NCBI GenBank assembly: GCA_964030785.1
Contig: OZ034975.1
Coordinates: forward strand, 45,601,569 to 45,665,568
Source of the DNA: Siderastrea siderea
Lineage: Eukaryota > Cnidaria > Anthozoa > Scleractinia > Rhizangiidae
Direction of reading: 5' to 3'
Length of the DNA stretch: 64,000 bases
Below, one piece after another: positions 44,783 to 47,585 of this stretch. Made by a program: the position numbers and the translations under genes. How positions within the stretch are numbered: the first letter of the stretch is position 1; every line of letters begins with the position of its first letter. The notes beneath the pieces were generated by a model. The model searched no databases and had not been told where the DNA came from. It worked only from the letters and a program-made list of their open reading frames with translations.

Positions 44783-47585
44783 GTCTAGTTGTTAAGAAAT
44801 TGCACCCCTACACTCACCTTGTGGGCAGGGCGTACAAACACTTTCTCCCTGACCAGAGTAAGTACCATAAGTACAATTTACTGGCTGAAGAGCAGGCCCA
44901 ACACACTGTTTTCCTGCTGGACATGGCAAACAATCTGATGAGCCAGCAGTGCTGTAGTATCCTGACTGGCATGCCGTGCAGTTGGACTGTCCATATTTAC
45001 TAAAGTAGCCAGCCGGACACGGCACTGATCGATCACCATTTGGACACTCGCGTCCCGCTTCACAAGTATTACATCCCAACTGCAAGATCTGGTTGGTGTA
45101 CTGTCCTTCCGGGCAGCTCTCTGGTGCAGACATTCCTGACCGAGGGCATTGATGGCCTGCAGGACATGCTTGACAGGCTGTGGATCGAATGGGTGCAAAC
45201 TGTCCAGCTGGACACACAGAAGGCGATGTACCATTTGGACACTTGTACCCCCCTGGGCATATTGTACATGTCGTGTTGCCTGCCGCACTGTAAAACCCTT
45301 CAGCACAAGGAGTTGGTTTCGAAGCAAGGTTCTCACATTGGAAACCTTCTGGGCAGATGACACATTTCGTTTGTCCTGTGCTGTTGCTATAGTAACCAGT
45401 CTCACAAGGTTTTGGTAGCTGACCCTTCTCAGGACAGTAAAATCCAGCTGGACATTCCTTATTATAGCAGAAAAGGAACCAATTAGCACTGTTAAGTATT
45501 TTCTTTTTCATGTCTGTGGAGAACAACTGAGTTCTTACTTTGAATGGTCTGTCTAATTATCATTACTTTATAGTTTGTGGATGAGATTCCACATTTGCGT
45601 GATCATTCAAACGAAAGCCAACTAGGGCGAGTTGCATAAAACTTAATGTCTGGCTTAACTTCTAACATCAGACATTCATTATTTCATTAAGTCATTATTT
45701 CAACATCTGACATTAAAAGTTACACCCGGCATGAGGTTTTATGCAACTCAGCGCTGTTATAATTCTGGTGGTACTATTTATGACATGTTGCACAGGAATA
45801 ATTCAAGTGTGAAATCAAGAACAGTGCCAGAGGGTGAATAGCAATTACTATCCCGAGTTTGAGTAGCCAATCAGAGCACACACAAAACACTATCCACTGG
45901 TTTGGCATATTTATTAATAATGGATCTCCTGTGAGTATTACCTGACAGGCTCCTACATCTGACTGCCCAGGATTTTCATTGTAAAAACCCTCTGGGCATG
46001 GTTTAGAACTGTTTCGTCCACCAGGACAGCTATAGATTAAAATAAACAGTACAGGTATCAAACACAAGAAATGAGAAAAAGGCTGAGTGGAGAACCATGT
46101 TGATGGTTGCAATGCACCTGACGTTTAACTCACAATGCAGAGACCAAGCCGTGGACGTATTTATCTCTCAATCAAAAGTCCAACATAGAAACCACTACGT
46201 CACCATGTGCACTACCAACCTGAGGTTTGTTCATTATAGAGCCATGGCTTTTATAGCTCTAAAAATGGTACTTGGTAACAGCGTTCTAAATGATACAACA
46301 ATGTTGTCCTACTTAAACTTAGGGAATAAAGTTTCATGATATTCCATGCAATTTTGCAGGACAACTGTTCGCTATGGCGCAAACCCTTTCACAAAGGTAC
46401 AGGGGTTTAACAAAAGGGAGATATTTTTAAGTTGGTTTGATTGTGTTCTATTAAGTTCGGAAATCGAACGCTCAAACAGTATTTTGGTATGACTGTCTTC
46501 TATTATCAAACTGAATCAAACCCAGTGGTTTGACTAAGTTTGACTGAGTCTTATTTCTGGACGGTTTAATGAGTTGTGCCGGCAGTTTAAAAATGACTTC
46601 TTACAGCAGGCTTCAGACTAAACAAAACGAAGTACAAATTTTGACCAGAGTATGCCATAAATCTACTACAACTTGAACCCCCAGTGACTAACTCGAACCA
46701 AAAGAAGCTCTTGTTGCTTCACTCATTGCCGTAAATTACTTCCTACAACTCAAACTTTCAAAATCTTGAGAAGTTTTCTGTCTAATCTGATGGTTGAAGT
46801 TATCAGAAGTCTACTGTACGTCGTGCCCGGGAGTTCACGTCCCCCACGTTACACAAGCTTCTTTGGAAGGTTGGAAACATCAATTATTCTTCACCAATTT
46901 TGAACGTATCCTTGCTCTTATATGGTACTTTAATTTCCTCTCTCTTCCTCTGAAAATTTTATTTTTCCAGATAATTATTCATCGAATGATCGACGAACAT
47001 GATAAAGCCCACAACAACTTGTTTCGATAAAGCAAATCTCAACTTTAGCTAACCAAGCTTATGCAACCCACCGTTATACAATATTAATAATCCGAGATGG
47101 AGCACTCTCTGTACGTATTGCCGTGGCAGAAAGCACTTATCCAAGAGACCATTATCGGAATTATACCATTACGATACACGATTTTTGAAGTGTTCCCCCT
47201 CATAATACAAACCCTCCCAAACAAAGGCAAAATACAACTTACTAGTGGCCGGCTGGACATTCAAAACATCCGAACTCGCTTCCATTTACTACAAGAAATT
47301 GTCCGGGATTACAGCTAAGACTCCCGCCACAGGTCGTACCGCAAACAGAGCAATCACAAGGACCTAACACAGGAAAAAAAGGCTGTTACTGTACGTAAAA
47401 CACATTTCCTTCATGTGTTTTAAATTCAGCTGTTTTATCACGTACAAAGCGCTTTTCAGCTGACTTTTTTGTATGTAAATAGTAGAAAGACACTTACTGC
47501 TAGCGAGTGTAATCTCCGGCCAGCAAAGAAATGTGACCGCCAAAATGATAATCCACGACCGTAAATCAAATTTCTTGGAGGCCAT
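1..47585 (-). CDS. Gene 1: giant secreted GCC2/GCC3 (Ephrin_rec_like) cysteine-rich repeat protein, 46 exons, 3' end outside window
   Basis: Joining 46 exons between GT donors and AG acceptors gives 17,575 coding bases (5,858 codons plus one base) with no stop and no phase clash. The protein starts with a signal peptide (residues 1-28). Residues 40-5711 are a near-continuous chain of Cys-rich modules with C-P-x-G-x-[YFH]-C cores and many N-x-T/S sites; exon 40 alone has 18 such cores in 448 residues. This is the GCC2/GCC3 or Ephrin_rec_like family, known from extracellular proteins. Residues 5712-5858 have a different Cys spacing. No kinase, transmembrane segment or stop codon is seen, so the class of the full protein (secreted or membrane-bound) is open. 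The likely form is an elongated, glycosylated extracellular rod. Of 45 introns, 30 are phase 1, 10 phase 2 and 5 phase 0. I do not recognise a named orthologue; the function is unknown. Confidence 0.93.
346..640. repeat. Tandem repeat, ~120-bp period, about 2.4 copies
   Basis: Copies begin near 347, 467 and 591 with cgctttaagaacgagraagg, followed by ttcatgttat and gatcgacarcacaagcgag. The third copy is truncated. Confidence 0.85.
672..900. repeat. GACTCGAATCG/AGTCG short-motif cluster
   Basis: Between 710 and 752 the motif tcgactcgaatcgagtcga repeats and is largely self-complementary. Around it are ttccggtragtc units (787, 830) and another gactcgaatcg (857). Confidence 0.6.
1068..1173 (-). 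CDS. Gene 1 exon E46: last exon in window
   Basis: Residues 5824-5858 plus one base. PILFNLSSLSNVPNFKNTFD then CADGNEFAINFAVLE. Only one Cys. The acceptor is CTTACAG and the donor GTAATT, so the gene continues to the left. Supported by phase 0 entry and an open frame; the ORF is short, so this is the least certain exon. Confidence 0.7.
1263..1670. repeat. Satellite-like tandem array, ~105-bp period, four copies (intron 45)
   Basis: Copies start near 1263, 1368, 1474 and 1580 with gtgtgaccattcaaatgaaa, then gagcagtact, ctgtacaaggtggttctaac and gagtctgtggatgaaatcc. The last copy breaks off 46 bases before exon E45, so the array makes up most of intron 45. Confidence 0.92.
1716..1889 (-). CDS. 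Gene 1 exon E45: non-GCC Cys-rich segment
   Basis: Residues 5766-5823, phase 0-0. KCQPLGSVGFVGNLGICKCK, then ICNNECRNRQRFRVVVVCSD. Six cysteines with unfamiliar spacing. Frame and splice sites (TTTCAACAG acceptor, GTGAGC donor) fit E44. Confidence 0.82.
2424..2508. repeat. Solo copy of the ~105-bp satellite unit
   Basis: gatgtgaccgtttaaatgaa, then agccactgagcagtactttc, matches the first half of the 1263-1670 unit and then diverges. The rest of intron 44 (1890-2556) shows a GT-rich stretch near 1960-2010 and nothing else. Confidence 0.75.
2557..2718 (-). CDS. Gene 1 exon E44: non-GCC Cys-rich segment
   Basis: Residues 5712-5765, phase 0-0. Reads PSLTTCECEDGHEAISESLN, then CVPKTYGICVEDTW and a C-W-N-S-T-Q-W stretch. 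The G-x-Y-C core is absent. I do not recognise the domain. Acceptor TTTTCAG, donor GTAAGT. Confidence 0.85.
3187..3485 (-). CDS. Gene 1 exon E43: last typical GCC modules
   Basis: Residues 5612-5711. CPMGHYCEQGDLRPRPCPNG, then CKPCARNHFNDEIGQKECKF. Ends NRIFK in phase 0, the first of three consecutive phase-0 introns. Confidence 0.93.
3566..3852. repeat. Imperfect palindrome rich in GTTGAAC (intron 42)
   Basis: The left arm (3566-3655) and the reverse complement of the right arm (3765-3852) share gttcaacgtcgtt, aattcaacgtgttg-like and gttgaatga segments. GTTGAAC or GTTCAAC occurs repeatedly. Probably a decayed MITE; no clear target duplication was seen. Confidence 0.6.
4242..4376 (-). CDS. 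Gene 1 exon E42: diverged GCC module
   Basis: Residues 5567-5611, symmetric 1-1: GYSHKDGAKGKNFNETCEIC, then RPGHYGNDTNRSVCKIC. The core GHYGND lacks the usual Cys after HY, and the spacing is looser than in earlier exons. Confidence 0.88.
4426..4619. mobile_element. Palindromic MITE-like element with ~75-bp arms (intron 41)
   Basis: Left arm 4426-4500 (ccttattccaaaatggcgga) and right arm 4540-4619 are inverted copies over their full length with few mismatches; the spacer is about 40 bases. No ORF. The rest of intron 41 (4620-5198) shows nothing recognisable. Confidence 0.85.
5199..5624 (-). CDS. Gene 1 exon E41: GCC modules
   Basis: Residues 5425-5566, symmetric 1-1: ALADYTTSPCPVGQYCPNAT, RFCPLSNS, TFCPPGRT, YFCHKAE, GYYCPKGS, GHYCDPAN; ends ICPLG. 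Donor GTAAGT. Confidence 0.95.
5625..6390. other. Intron 40 of gene 1
   Basis: Nothing recognisable seen in this 766-base intron. Confidence 0.6.
6391..7734 (-). CDS. Gene 1 exon E40: longest exon, 18 GCC cores
   Basis: Residues 4977-5424, 1,344 bases, symmetric 1-1. Eighteen C-containing cores in 448 residues, about one per 25, among them GHYCTKGT, GYYCEEGT, GYYCPAEE, GHFCPNGT, GHYCQLGV and GYYCWYEG. Many N-x-T sites (NAT, NGT, NTS). Confidence 0.96.
7735..8262. other. Intron 39 of gene 1
   Basis: Nothing recognisable seen. Confidence 0.6.
8263..8555 (-). CDS. Gene 1 exon E39: GCC modules
   Basis: Residues 4879-4976: RYYCQQEGLPEPEAFCLPGY, GHYCPEGS, GYYCDPNA, FVCILG. Donor GTAGGT is off consensus. 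Confidence 0.93.
8717..8868 (+). mobile_element. tRNA-derived SINE (intron 38)
   Basis: A-box-like tagctcagtggttagagc at 8722-8739 and B-box-like ggattcgactcc at 8767-8778, with a poor acceptor stem and anticodon region. A small hairpin follows (actcagatttctttctgagt), then a non-tRNA body. This is SINE structure rather than a tRNA gene. Confidence 0.75.
9306..10305 (-). CDS. Gene 1 exon E38: GCC modules with C and A landmarks
   Basis: Residues 4546-4878. C landmark YCYANSTTYIGNECPTG (about residue 4576) and a diverged A landmark GTSFATQHKCPTGTW (about 4846). Twelve or so Y/F-C cores lie between. Ends in phase 2. Confidence 0.95.
10306..10901. other. Intron 37 of gene 1
   Basis: Nothing recognisable seen. 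Confidence 0.6.
10902..11246 (-). CDS. Gene 1 exon E37: GCC modules with a B landmark
   Basis: Residues 4431-4545, symmetric 1-1. FYCPNGTGADWKKCPPGTY is the B landmark (about residue 4451). Then KYCGGAN, GYFCVSGAASPNPY, HFCKAGS. Confidence 0.95.
11552..12097 (-). CDS. Gene 1 exon E36: GCC modules
   Basis: Residues 4249-4430, symmetric 1-1: GVDHPIVCPAGTFSPTKGLQ, EFCNKTS, GYYCPSRS, RYCGLGT, GYYCDDEG, GYYCPKGQ, HCPQGS, FYCVPG. Confidence 0.95.
12458..13017 (-). CDS. Gene 1 exon E35: GCC modules with an A landmark
   Basis: Residues 4062-4248. RNVTDCQDCTPGWYCGGSG, GYYCTGRA, FYCNDTNG, GHYCPGGTRYAEEFKC (A landmark, about residue 4168), FACDEWG, YFCREGA, FYCPE. Confidence 0.95.
13018..13453. other. 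Intron 34 of gene 1
   Basis: Nothing recognisable seen. The neighbouring introns 33 (13719-14202), 35 (12098-12457) and 36 (11247-11551) are equally plain. Confidence 0.6.
13454..13718 (-). CDS. Gene 1 exon E34: GCC modules
   Basis: Residues 3974-4061: ARCPVAHYCPNGSALPIACD, KYCPREEL, GYFCTSGA, TYCPRGIG. Ends in phase 2. Confidence 0.93.
14203..14586 (-). CDS. Gene 1 exon E33: GCC modules with a C landmark
   Basis: Residues 3846-3973, symmetric 1-1. GFGGKCPTGHYCRKGS, then the C landmark YCLAKTSTYNDTICPSG (about residue 3897), RYCPLNTS, KYCRGSG, WYCVNGS. Confidence 0.95.
14817..15230 (-). CDS. Gene 1 exon E32: GCC modules with a B landmark
   Basis: Residues 3708-3845, symmetric 1-1. GYYCPPRTGLDWKACPLGTF is the B landmark (about residue 3766); it is followed by KYCGELH, GYYCESGVDKPDP and a Cys-poor linker ending GLHT. 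Confidence 0.95.
15231..15823. other. Intron 31 of gene 1
   Basis: Around 15620-15710 gaggtgattatc and gataaccacctc-type segments recur in inverted order; a similar piece (tgaggtgatta) is at about 31270. Weak dispersed-repeat signal only. Confidence 0.45.
15824..16204 (-). CDS. Gene 1 exon E31: GCC modules
   Basis: Residues 3581-3707, symmetric 1-1: GLHNSSQCTPCTEGFYCEYP, GYFCIKGS, KYCPKGTH, SYCFEPG, GYYCPTGS, LHCPQ. Confidence 0.95.
16440..16562 (-). CDS. Gene 1 exon E30: GCC module segment
   Basis: Residues 3540-3580, symmetric 1-1: GAKSATPNQGNDANECPPGR, YCPEGTDEPELCPSGTF. Donor GTAACC. Confidence 0.88.
   Translation of the reverse strand: MQNLPHPTKEMMQMSVHQDGTVLKAQMNQNFVHLEHSVTR
16661..17899 (-). 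CDS. Gene 1 exon E29: longest modular run but one, with C and A landmarks
   Basis: Residues 3127-3539, symmetric 1-1. Contains the C landmark (YCLGRTVTYINSTCPSG, about residue 3205) and an A landmark (GTRYAEEFPCEIGTF, about 3484), with some fifteen Y/F-C cores. Confidence 0.95.
18005..18090 (-). mobile_element. SINE 3'-half fragment (intron 28)
   Basis: On the minus strand, ttctctggttttcctccctc followed by cacaaaaaacc matches the body of the SINE at 37088 (ctctggttttcctccctcca). The promoter half is missing. Confidence 0.65.
18306..18761 (-). CDS. Gene 1 exon E28: GCC modules with a B landmark
   Basis: Residues 2975-3126, symmetric 1-1. GFYCSTPGQPDVSGPC, SYCPTGSS, FHCPLGSA, GFYCFPLE, GFYCPEGTGLDWHSCP (B landmark, about residue 3074), KFCDGRN, GYYCTT. 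Confidence 0.95.
18762..19393. other. Intron 27 of gene 1
   Basis: Nothing recognisable seen. Introns 24 (21167-21554) and 25 (19993-20372) likewise. Confidence 0.6.
19394..19648 (-). CDS. Gene 1 exon E27: GCC modules
   Basis: Residues 2890-2974, symmetric 1-1: GYKDVSECWNCTAGFHCSQP, GYYCPPGS, GTYCVGNN, then CPIGTYQPNYTRTSINDC. Confidence 0.92.
19819..19992 (-). CDS. Gene 1 exon E26: GCC modules
   Basis: Residues 2832-2889, symmetric 1-1: GMSLPNKTCAAGYFCRRNAT, GHYCPKGTGEPNNCPLGTFG. Confidence 0.9.
20373..21166 (-). CDS. Gene 1 exon E25: GCC modules with B and A landmarks
   Basis: Residues 2567-2831. Holds a B landmark (GTGIDLKPCPKGTY, about residue 2643), the segment GVDRPDP, and an A landmark (GTSLPYEFPC, about 2793). 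Cores include YYCPGGNK, GHFCPGGT, FFCKIAG, GYYCPYGT, GHWCAYGV, GHYCPKGS. Confidence 0.95.
21555..22065 (-). CDS. Gene 1 exon E24: GCC modules
   Basis: Residues 2397-2566. GYFCRSGATVATPEYNATES, then GFYCPVGT, GKYCETYN, GYYCPTGA, GRYCPEGT, GYYCQGVG. Ends CAER in phase 2. Confidence 0.95.
22157..22400 (-). CDS. Gene 1 exon E23: GCC modules with an A landmark
   Basis: Residues 2316-2396: VCPEEFYCDNRYAPVVLYQN, then GHYCPNGTKHAYEFPC (A landmark, residue about 2347), GYYCDELG. Donor GTCAGG, phase 1. Confidence 0.93.
22660..22960. repeat. GC-rich repeat with (CCGT)n microsatellite (intron 22)
   Basis: Contains (CCGT)n at 22793-22818 and two copies of ttggygggaaatcgca near 22890 and 22932. The base composition is clearly richer in GC than the surrounding intron. 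Looks like part of a dispersed element; the family is not identified. Confidence 0.6.
23647..24170. repeat. Direct repeats, ~190-220-bp period, about 2.5 copies (intron 22)
   Basis: ataagcgaagcagttgtcgg followed by tttaaa-c/g-ctatt and gaaaagcttcc recurs near 23653, 23872 and 24064; each copy continues with tcctcaaagygcttgaattt-like sequence and ttagagaacgaaatataa. Copies are diverged. Confidence 0.75.
25054..25679 (-). CDS. Gene 1 exon E22: GCC modules
   Basis: Residues 2107-2315, ending at SCK in phase 0. Cores GYYCSGGT, GTYCPKGS, GFFCRNGS, GYYCPSVS, GYYCEGFG, GFYCPPGQ, GHFCPTGS. NVTD, NGT and NAT glycosylation sites. Confidence 0.95.
25884..26762 (-). CDS. Gene 1 exon E21: GCC modules
   Basis: Residues 1814-2106, symmetric 1-1. 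Cores include GYYCLIGS, GHYCETPA, GYFCLKGA, GYYCEEGV, GHYCELGH, GYYCLEGS, FHCPQGSS, GFYCSGNT, GYYCPQNT and GYYCDKQG. Confidence 0.95.
26763..27734. other. Intron 20 of gene 1
   Basis: Nothing recognisable seen in 972 bases. Intron 19 (27956-28448) likewise. Confidence 0.6.
27735..27955 (-). CDS. Gene 1 exon E20: GCC modules
   Basis: Residues 1740-1813: KVTGGEAVGDCTKCDLGHYC, GYFCLRGA, GHFCVAGQ; ends CAPG in phase 1. Confidence 0.9.
28449..28605 (-). CDS. Gene 1 exon E19: GCC module
   Basis: Residues 1688-1739: GDCDAGYICFYNATRPTPTF, then LCSAGRYCPAGTTYEIPCPE and GTYR. Acceptor CACCAG, donor GTAAGG, phase 2. Confidence 0.88.
28739..29115. repeat. Minisatellite, ~61-bp period, about 6 copies (intron 18)
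   Basis: The unit reads ggatgggatgctagtccatc, then acagggtacccagcat, aagtggctaggagtgttact and actcccc. Copies start near 28775 (partial), 28846, 28912, 28978, 29044; a single related copy is at 36985-37060. Confidence 0.9.
29407..30041 (-). CDS. Gene 1 exon E18: GCC modules
   Basis: Residues 1476-1687. Starts YCDAQGLSIPRAQC and runs through GYVCYGGA, GTFCVTGS, GYYCSKKQ, GYYCSEAS, GYYCPTKN, GYYCPPGS and GQYCNPTA. One module keeps AGHFTLLGSAEP, where a Cys normally sits after HF: a cysteine-less core. Confidence 0.93.
30398..30845 (-). CDS. Gene 1 exon E17: GCC modules
   Basis: Residues 1327-1475. Cores GKYCLEQS, GFYCPTNI, GHYCPTCS and GHYCPPGS; ends CTACTPGW in phase 2. Confidence 0.93.
31270..31523 (-). 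mobile_element. tRNA-derived SINE with (TTTA)n tail (intron 16)
   Basis: Minus strand: A box tggcacagtggtgagagc, B box ggtttgattcc, body ttgttgttggttctcg, end in an A/T-rich (TTTA)n run at 31281-31296 on the plus strand. Same family as 37088. Confidence 0.85.
31582..31911 (-). CDS. Gene 1 exon E16: GCC modules
   Basis: Residues 1217-1326, symmetric 1-1. Cores GHFCLNGT, GRYCDSET, GKYCTTGL and HYCPE; TETAMNTTMQCPAG lies between them. Confidence 0.93.
31912..32523. other. Intron 15 of gene 1
   Basis: Contains many ctaagaca/ctctctaagr-like short words but no clear period. Nothing recognisable. Confidence 0.55.
32524..32832 (-). CDS. Gene 1 exon E15: long-type GCC modules
   Basis: Residues 1114-1216, symmetric 1-1. 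Contains CLPGTYSNRTDLFNASQCDI, KYCPGGEA, GYYCPSGTRVAEQFPC and GHFCEKGT. The GTRVAEQF segment belongs to the A landmark class described under the higher-order repeat. Confidence 0.93.
   Translation of the reverse strand, partial: GLVQQPNFRAFLEHTRIELTCLTLPSVTSVTRESTVQEEKQPQEVTVHQDITVQVEHEWLNSFHARTVLIIQNLESGGKTNVLTALRGISVRKEQCSLCPVL
32833..33332. other. Intron 14 of gene 1, with an unexplained open frame
   Basis: A minus-strand frame of 155 codons (33248-32781) is open across most of this intron and into E15 in a different frame. It includes NITDDDLDNDVCIKSYIINY. No family recognised; it may be chance or an old insertion. Confidence 0.5.
33333..34157 (-). CDS. Gene 1 exon E14: first run of long-type modules
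   Basis: Residues 839-1113, symmetric 1-1. The module style changes here: units now combine C-P-P-G-T-Y-N-x-G spacing with Y-Y-C-P-x-G-[ST] cores (NYYCQDSG, GHYCPLGT, NFCPAGST, GYYCPSGT, SYCPDGS, GYFCPQAG, GYYCPNGT). Several N-x-T/S sites are present. Confidence 0.95.
34253..34366 (-). CDS. Gene 1 exon E13: last short-type GCC module
   Basis: Residues 801-838: SPEPCPPGYYSSVGWIQCLP, then GGFRCKEGSTTDSPPE. Symmetric 1-1. The (TAA)n microsatellite in intron 12 begins about 20 bases before its acceptor. Confidence 0.9.
34387..34434. repeat. (TAA)n microsatellite (intron 12)
   Basis: About 15 uninterrupted taa/ata units, just upstream of the E13 acceptor on the minus strand. Confidence 0.97.
34770..34954 (-). 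CDS. Gene 1 exon E12: GCC modules
   Basis: Residues 739-800: RNLCPNGTYSLGAQIKCTIC, then CPPGYFSETNAAQCKLCEAG. Ends in phase 1 after ADPA. Confidence 0.9.
35099..35227 (-). CDS. Gene 1 exon E11: GCC module
   Basis: Residues 696-738: FYCPYTDKKEELPCELGYYS, then CEICPPGYECPFQDQAV. Phase 2 on both sides. Confidence 0.9.
35296..36936. mobile_element. 1.64-kb full-length palindrome flanked by TTAA (intron 10)
   Basis: The left end ggaggctcgcaacagttttt and the right end are exact inverted copies, and the ~800-bp arms stay complementary with few mismatches to near 36100-36250. TTAA lies directly outside both ends (35292-35295, 36937-36940). No transposase ORF. This is the structure of a non-autonomous fold-back element with TTAA target duplication, as used by piggyBac and Kolobok families; which of the two is inference. 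Confidence 0.9.
37088..37351 (+). mobile_element. Full-length tRNA-derived SINE with (ATT)n tail (intron 10)
   Basis: Starts gcagggatggcgcagtggtg; A box at about 37094, B box ggttcgattcc at 37138-37148, body with tttgttgttggttctcgttc, and 3' end tatataagttctaaattatt running into (ATT)n at 37327-37351. The most intact of the four copies. Confidence 0.88.
38206..38263. repeat. (TTA)n microsatellite (intron 10)
   Basis: About 18 tta/att units, lying 8-65 bases past the E10 donor. Confidence 0.97.
38271..38546 (-). CDS. Gene 1 exon E10: GCC modules
   Basis: Residues 604-695. Two modules of the short type (CEPGYFSTGGKDSCDPCPPG; CLDGEYAIGAATTCTACPKG), then a third starts (CEPGFYALARKTECTPCRAG). 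Ends in phase 2. A (TTA)n microsatellite starts eight bases beyond the donor. Confidence 0.9.
38876..39047 (-). CDS. Gene 1 exon E9: GCC module
   Basis: Residues 547-603: GTFSDAGDTSCTPCPPGYMC, then CTPGTYSVGSATQCTTCPPA. Ends in phase 2 (GA|T, Asp). Confidence 0.9.
39231..39260. repeat. (CCCCA)n microsatellite (intron 8)
   Basis: Six units of cccca, followed by a G-rich run. The rest of intron 8 (39048-39904) shows nothing else. Confidence 0.92.
39905..40282 (-). CDS. Gene 1 exon E8: GCC modules
   Basis: Residues 421-546, symmetric phase 1-1. Starts MVSCAQCPNASTGQICES and contains CNAGEIPSNNGTVCIRCRPG, GYFCRTPQEG and CPLGYACANSG cores. Donor GTATAG is weaker than most. Confidence 0.93.
40647..40775 (-). 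CDS. Gene 1 exon E7: GCC module
   Basis: Residues 378-420: ATYAEALSTECKPCPAGYSC, then PENKRTQICPFDDVLGYFYS. It ends DS in phase 1. Acceptor TTTAG, donor GTAAGA. Confidence 0.88.
41152..41219. repeat. GCATGCTTGGT short tandem/interspersed repeat (intron 6)
   Basis: Five copies of gcatgcttg, mostly as tgcatgcttggtgcatgcat units, partly separated by tacatg. Confidence 0.85.
41336..41484. mobile_element. 149-bp MITE with perfect 29-bp terminal inverted repeats (intron 6)
   Basis: Arms 41336-41364 and 41456-41484 are exact reverse complements over 29 bases (ttgtccaatactccgacaaa at the start). The ~90-base centre is AT-rich and non-coding. tatcaac occurs near both flanks, but no exact target duplication is evident. 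Confidence 0.88.
41796..43586. mobile_element. 1.79-kb full-length palindrome flanked by TTAA (intron 6)
   Basis: Left end ggtgactcgatcaaaataaa and right end ttattttgatcatgtcacc are inverted copies; arms of about 850 bp run to a ~100-base centre near 42615-42720. TTAA flanks both sides (41792-41795, 43587-43590). ORFs inside are short and symmetrical shadows. Same build as the element at 35296, but the sequence is different. Confidence 0.9.
43770..43894 (-). CDS. Gene 1 exon E6: GCC module
   Basis: Residues 336-377: PCPAGMYSLGGKFENCTACP, then SACPDPAGSPVACTG. Its upstream neighbour intron is a GACT-rich stretch and its downstream intron carries two transposon-like palindromes. Confidence 0.88.
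44085..44365. repeat. Degenerate (GACT)n/(CTGA)n tract (intron 5)
   Basis: Dozens of gactgact, actgactg and ctggctgg runs with substitutions over about 280 bases. Confidence 0.85.
44400..44469 (-). CDS. Gene 1 exon E5: short GCC module segment
   Basis: Residues 313-335, reading GYQSTPNRTSCVPCAAGFYC. The exon is only 70 bases. It continues the module from E4 and ends in phase 2 (AG|T, Ser). Confidence 0.88.
44714..44781. repeat. (GATT)n microsatellite (intron 4)
   Basis: About 16 perfect gatt units, ending 37 bases from the E4 donor. Confidence 0.97.
44818..45457 (-). CDS. Gene 1 exon E4: run of short GCC2/GCC3 modules
   Basis: Residues 100-312. Four to five compact modules of about 43 residues each follow the plan C-x3-G-x-[YF]-x-S-x6-C-x2-C-P-x-G-x2-C (for example CETGYYSNSTGQTKC). 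This simple module type is typical of the N-terminal part. Donor GTGAGTG, phase 1. Confidence 0.95.
45628..45750. repeat. Imperfect ~120-bp palindrome (intron 3)
   Basis: gagttgcataaaacttaatg at the left end pairs with gaggttttatgcaactc at the right; the inner arms share gacatt/aatgtc segments. Just upstream (45577-45618) is a diverged piece of the 105-bp satellite (gtggatgagattcc, tcattcaaacgaaagc). Confidence 0.65.
45942..46029 (-). CDS. Gene 1 exon E3: GCC module segment
   Basis: Residues 70-99. It reads YCPGGRNSSKPCPEGFYNEN and ends at CQ in phase 0. It completes the module begun in E2. Confidence 0.88.
46030..47242. other. Intron 2 of gene 1
   Basis: 1.2 kb, AT-rich. Nothing recognisable seen. 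Confidence 0.6.
47243..47363 (-). CDS. Gene 1 exon E2: N-terminal Cys cluster and first module start
   Basis: Residues 30-69. It opens with a dense cluster (SPCDCSVCGTTCGG) unlike the later modules, then enters the first GCC module (CFECPAGHY). Acceptor TTAG, donor GTAAGTT. The last codon (TA|C, Tyr) is completed in E3. Confidence 0.88.
47498..47585 (-). CDS. Gene 1 exon E1: signal peptide
   Basis: Residues 1-29. ATG is followed by a short basic stretch and a hydrophobic core (WIIILAVTFLCW), with a plausible cleavage after TLAS. It is the only ATG ahead of the core. The donor is GTAAGTG, phase 1. The context before the ATG is AAACTTT, not a strong Kozak match. Confidence 0.88.

Noticed and set aside
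1..47585. Ephrin receptor tyrosine kinase
   Set aside because: The modules resemble the Ephrin_rec_like Cys-rich domain, but there is no ephrin-binding domain, transmembrane helix or kinase domain in the window.
1..47585. EGF-like or TNF-receptor repeats as the main module
   Set aside because: The spacing C-P-x-G-x-[YF]-C with G-T-[YF]-N-x-G fits GCC2/GCC3; the EGF C-x-C-x5-G-x2-C end is missing.
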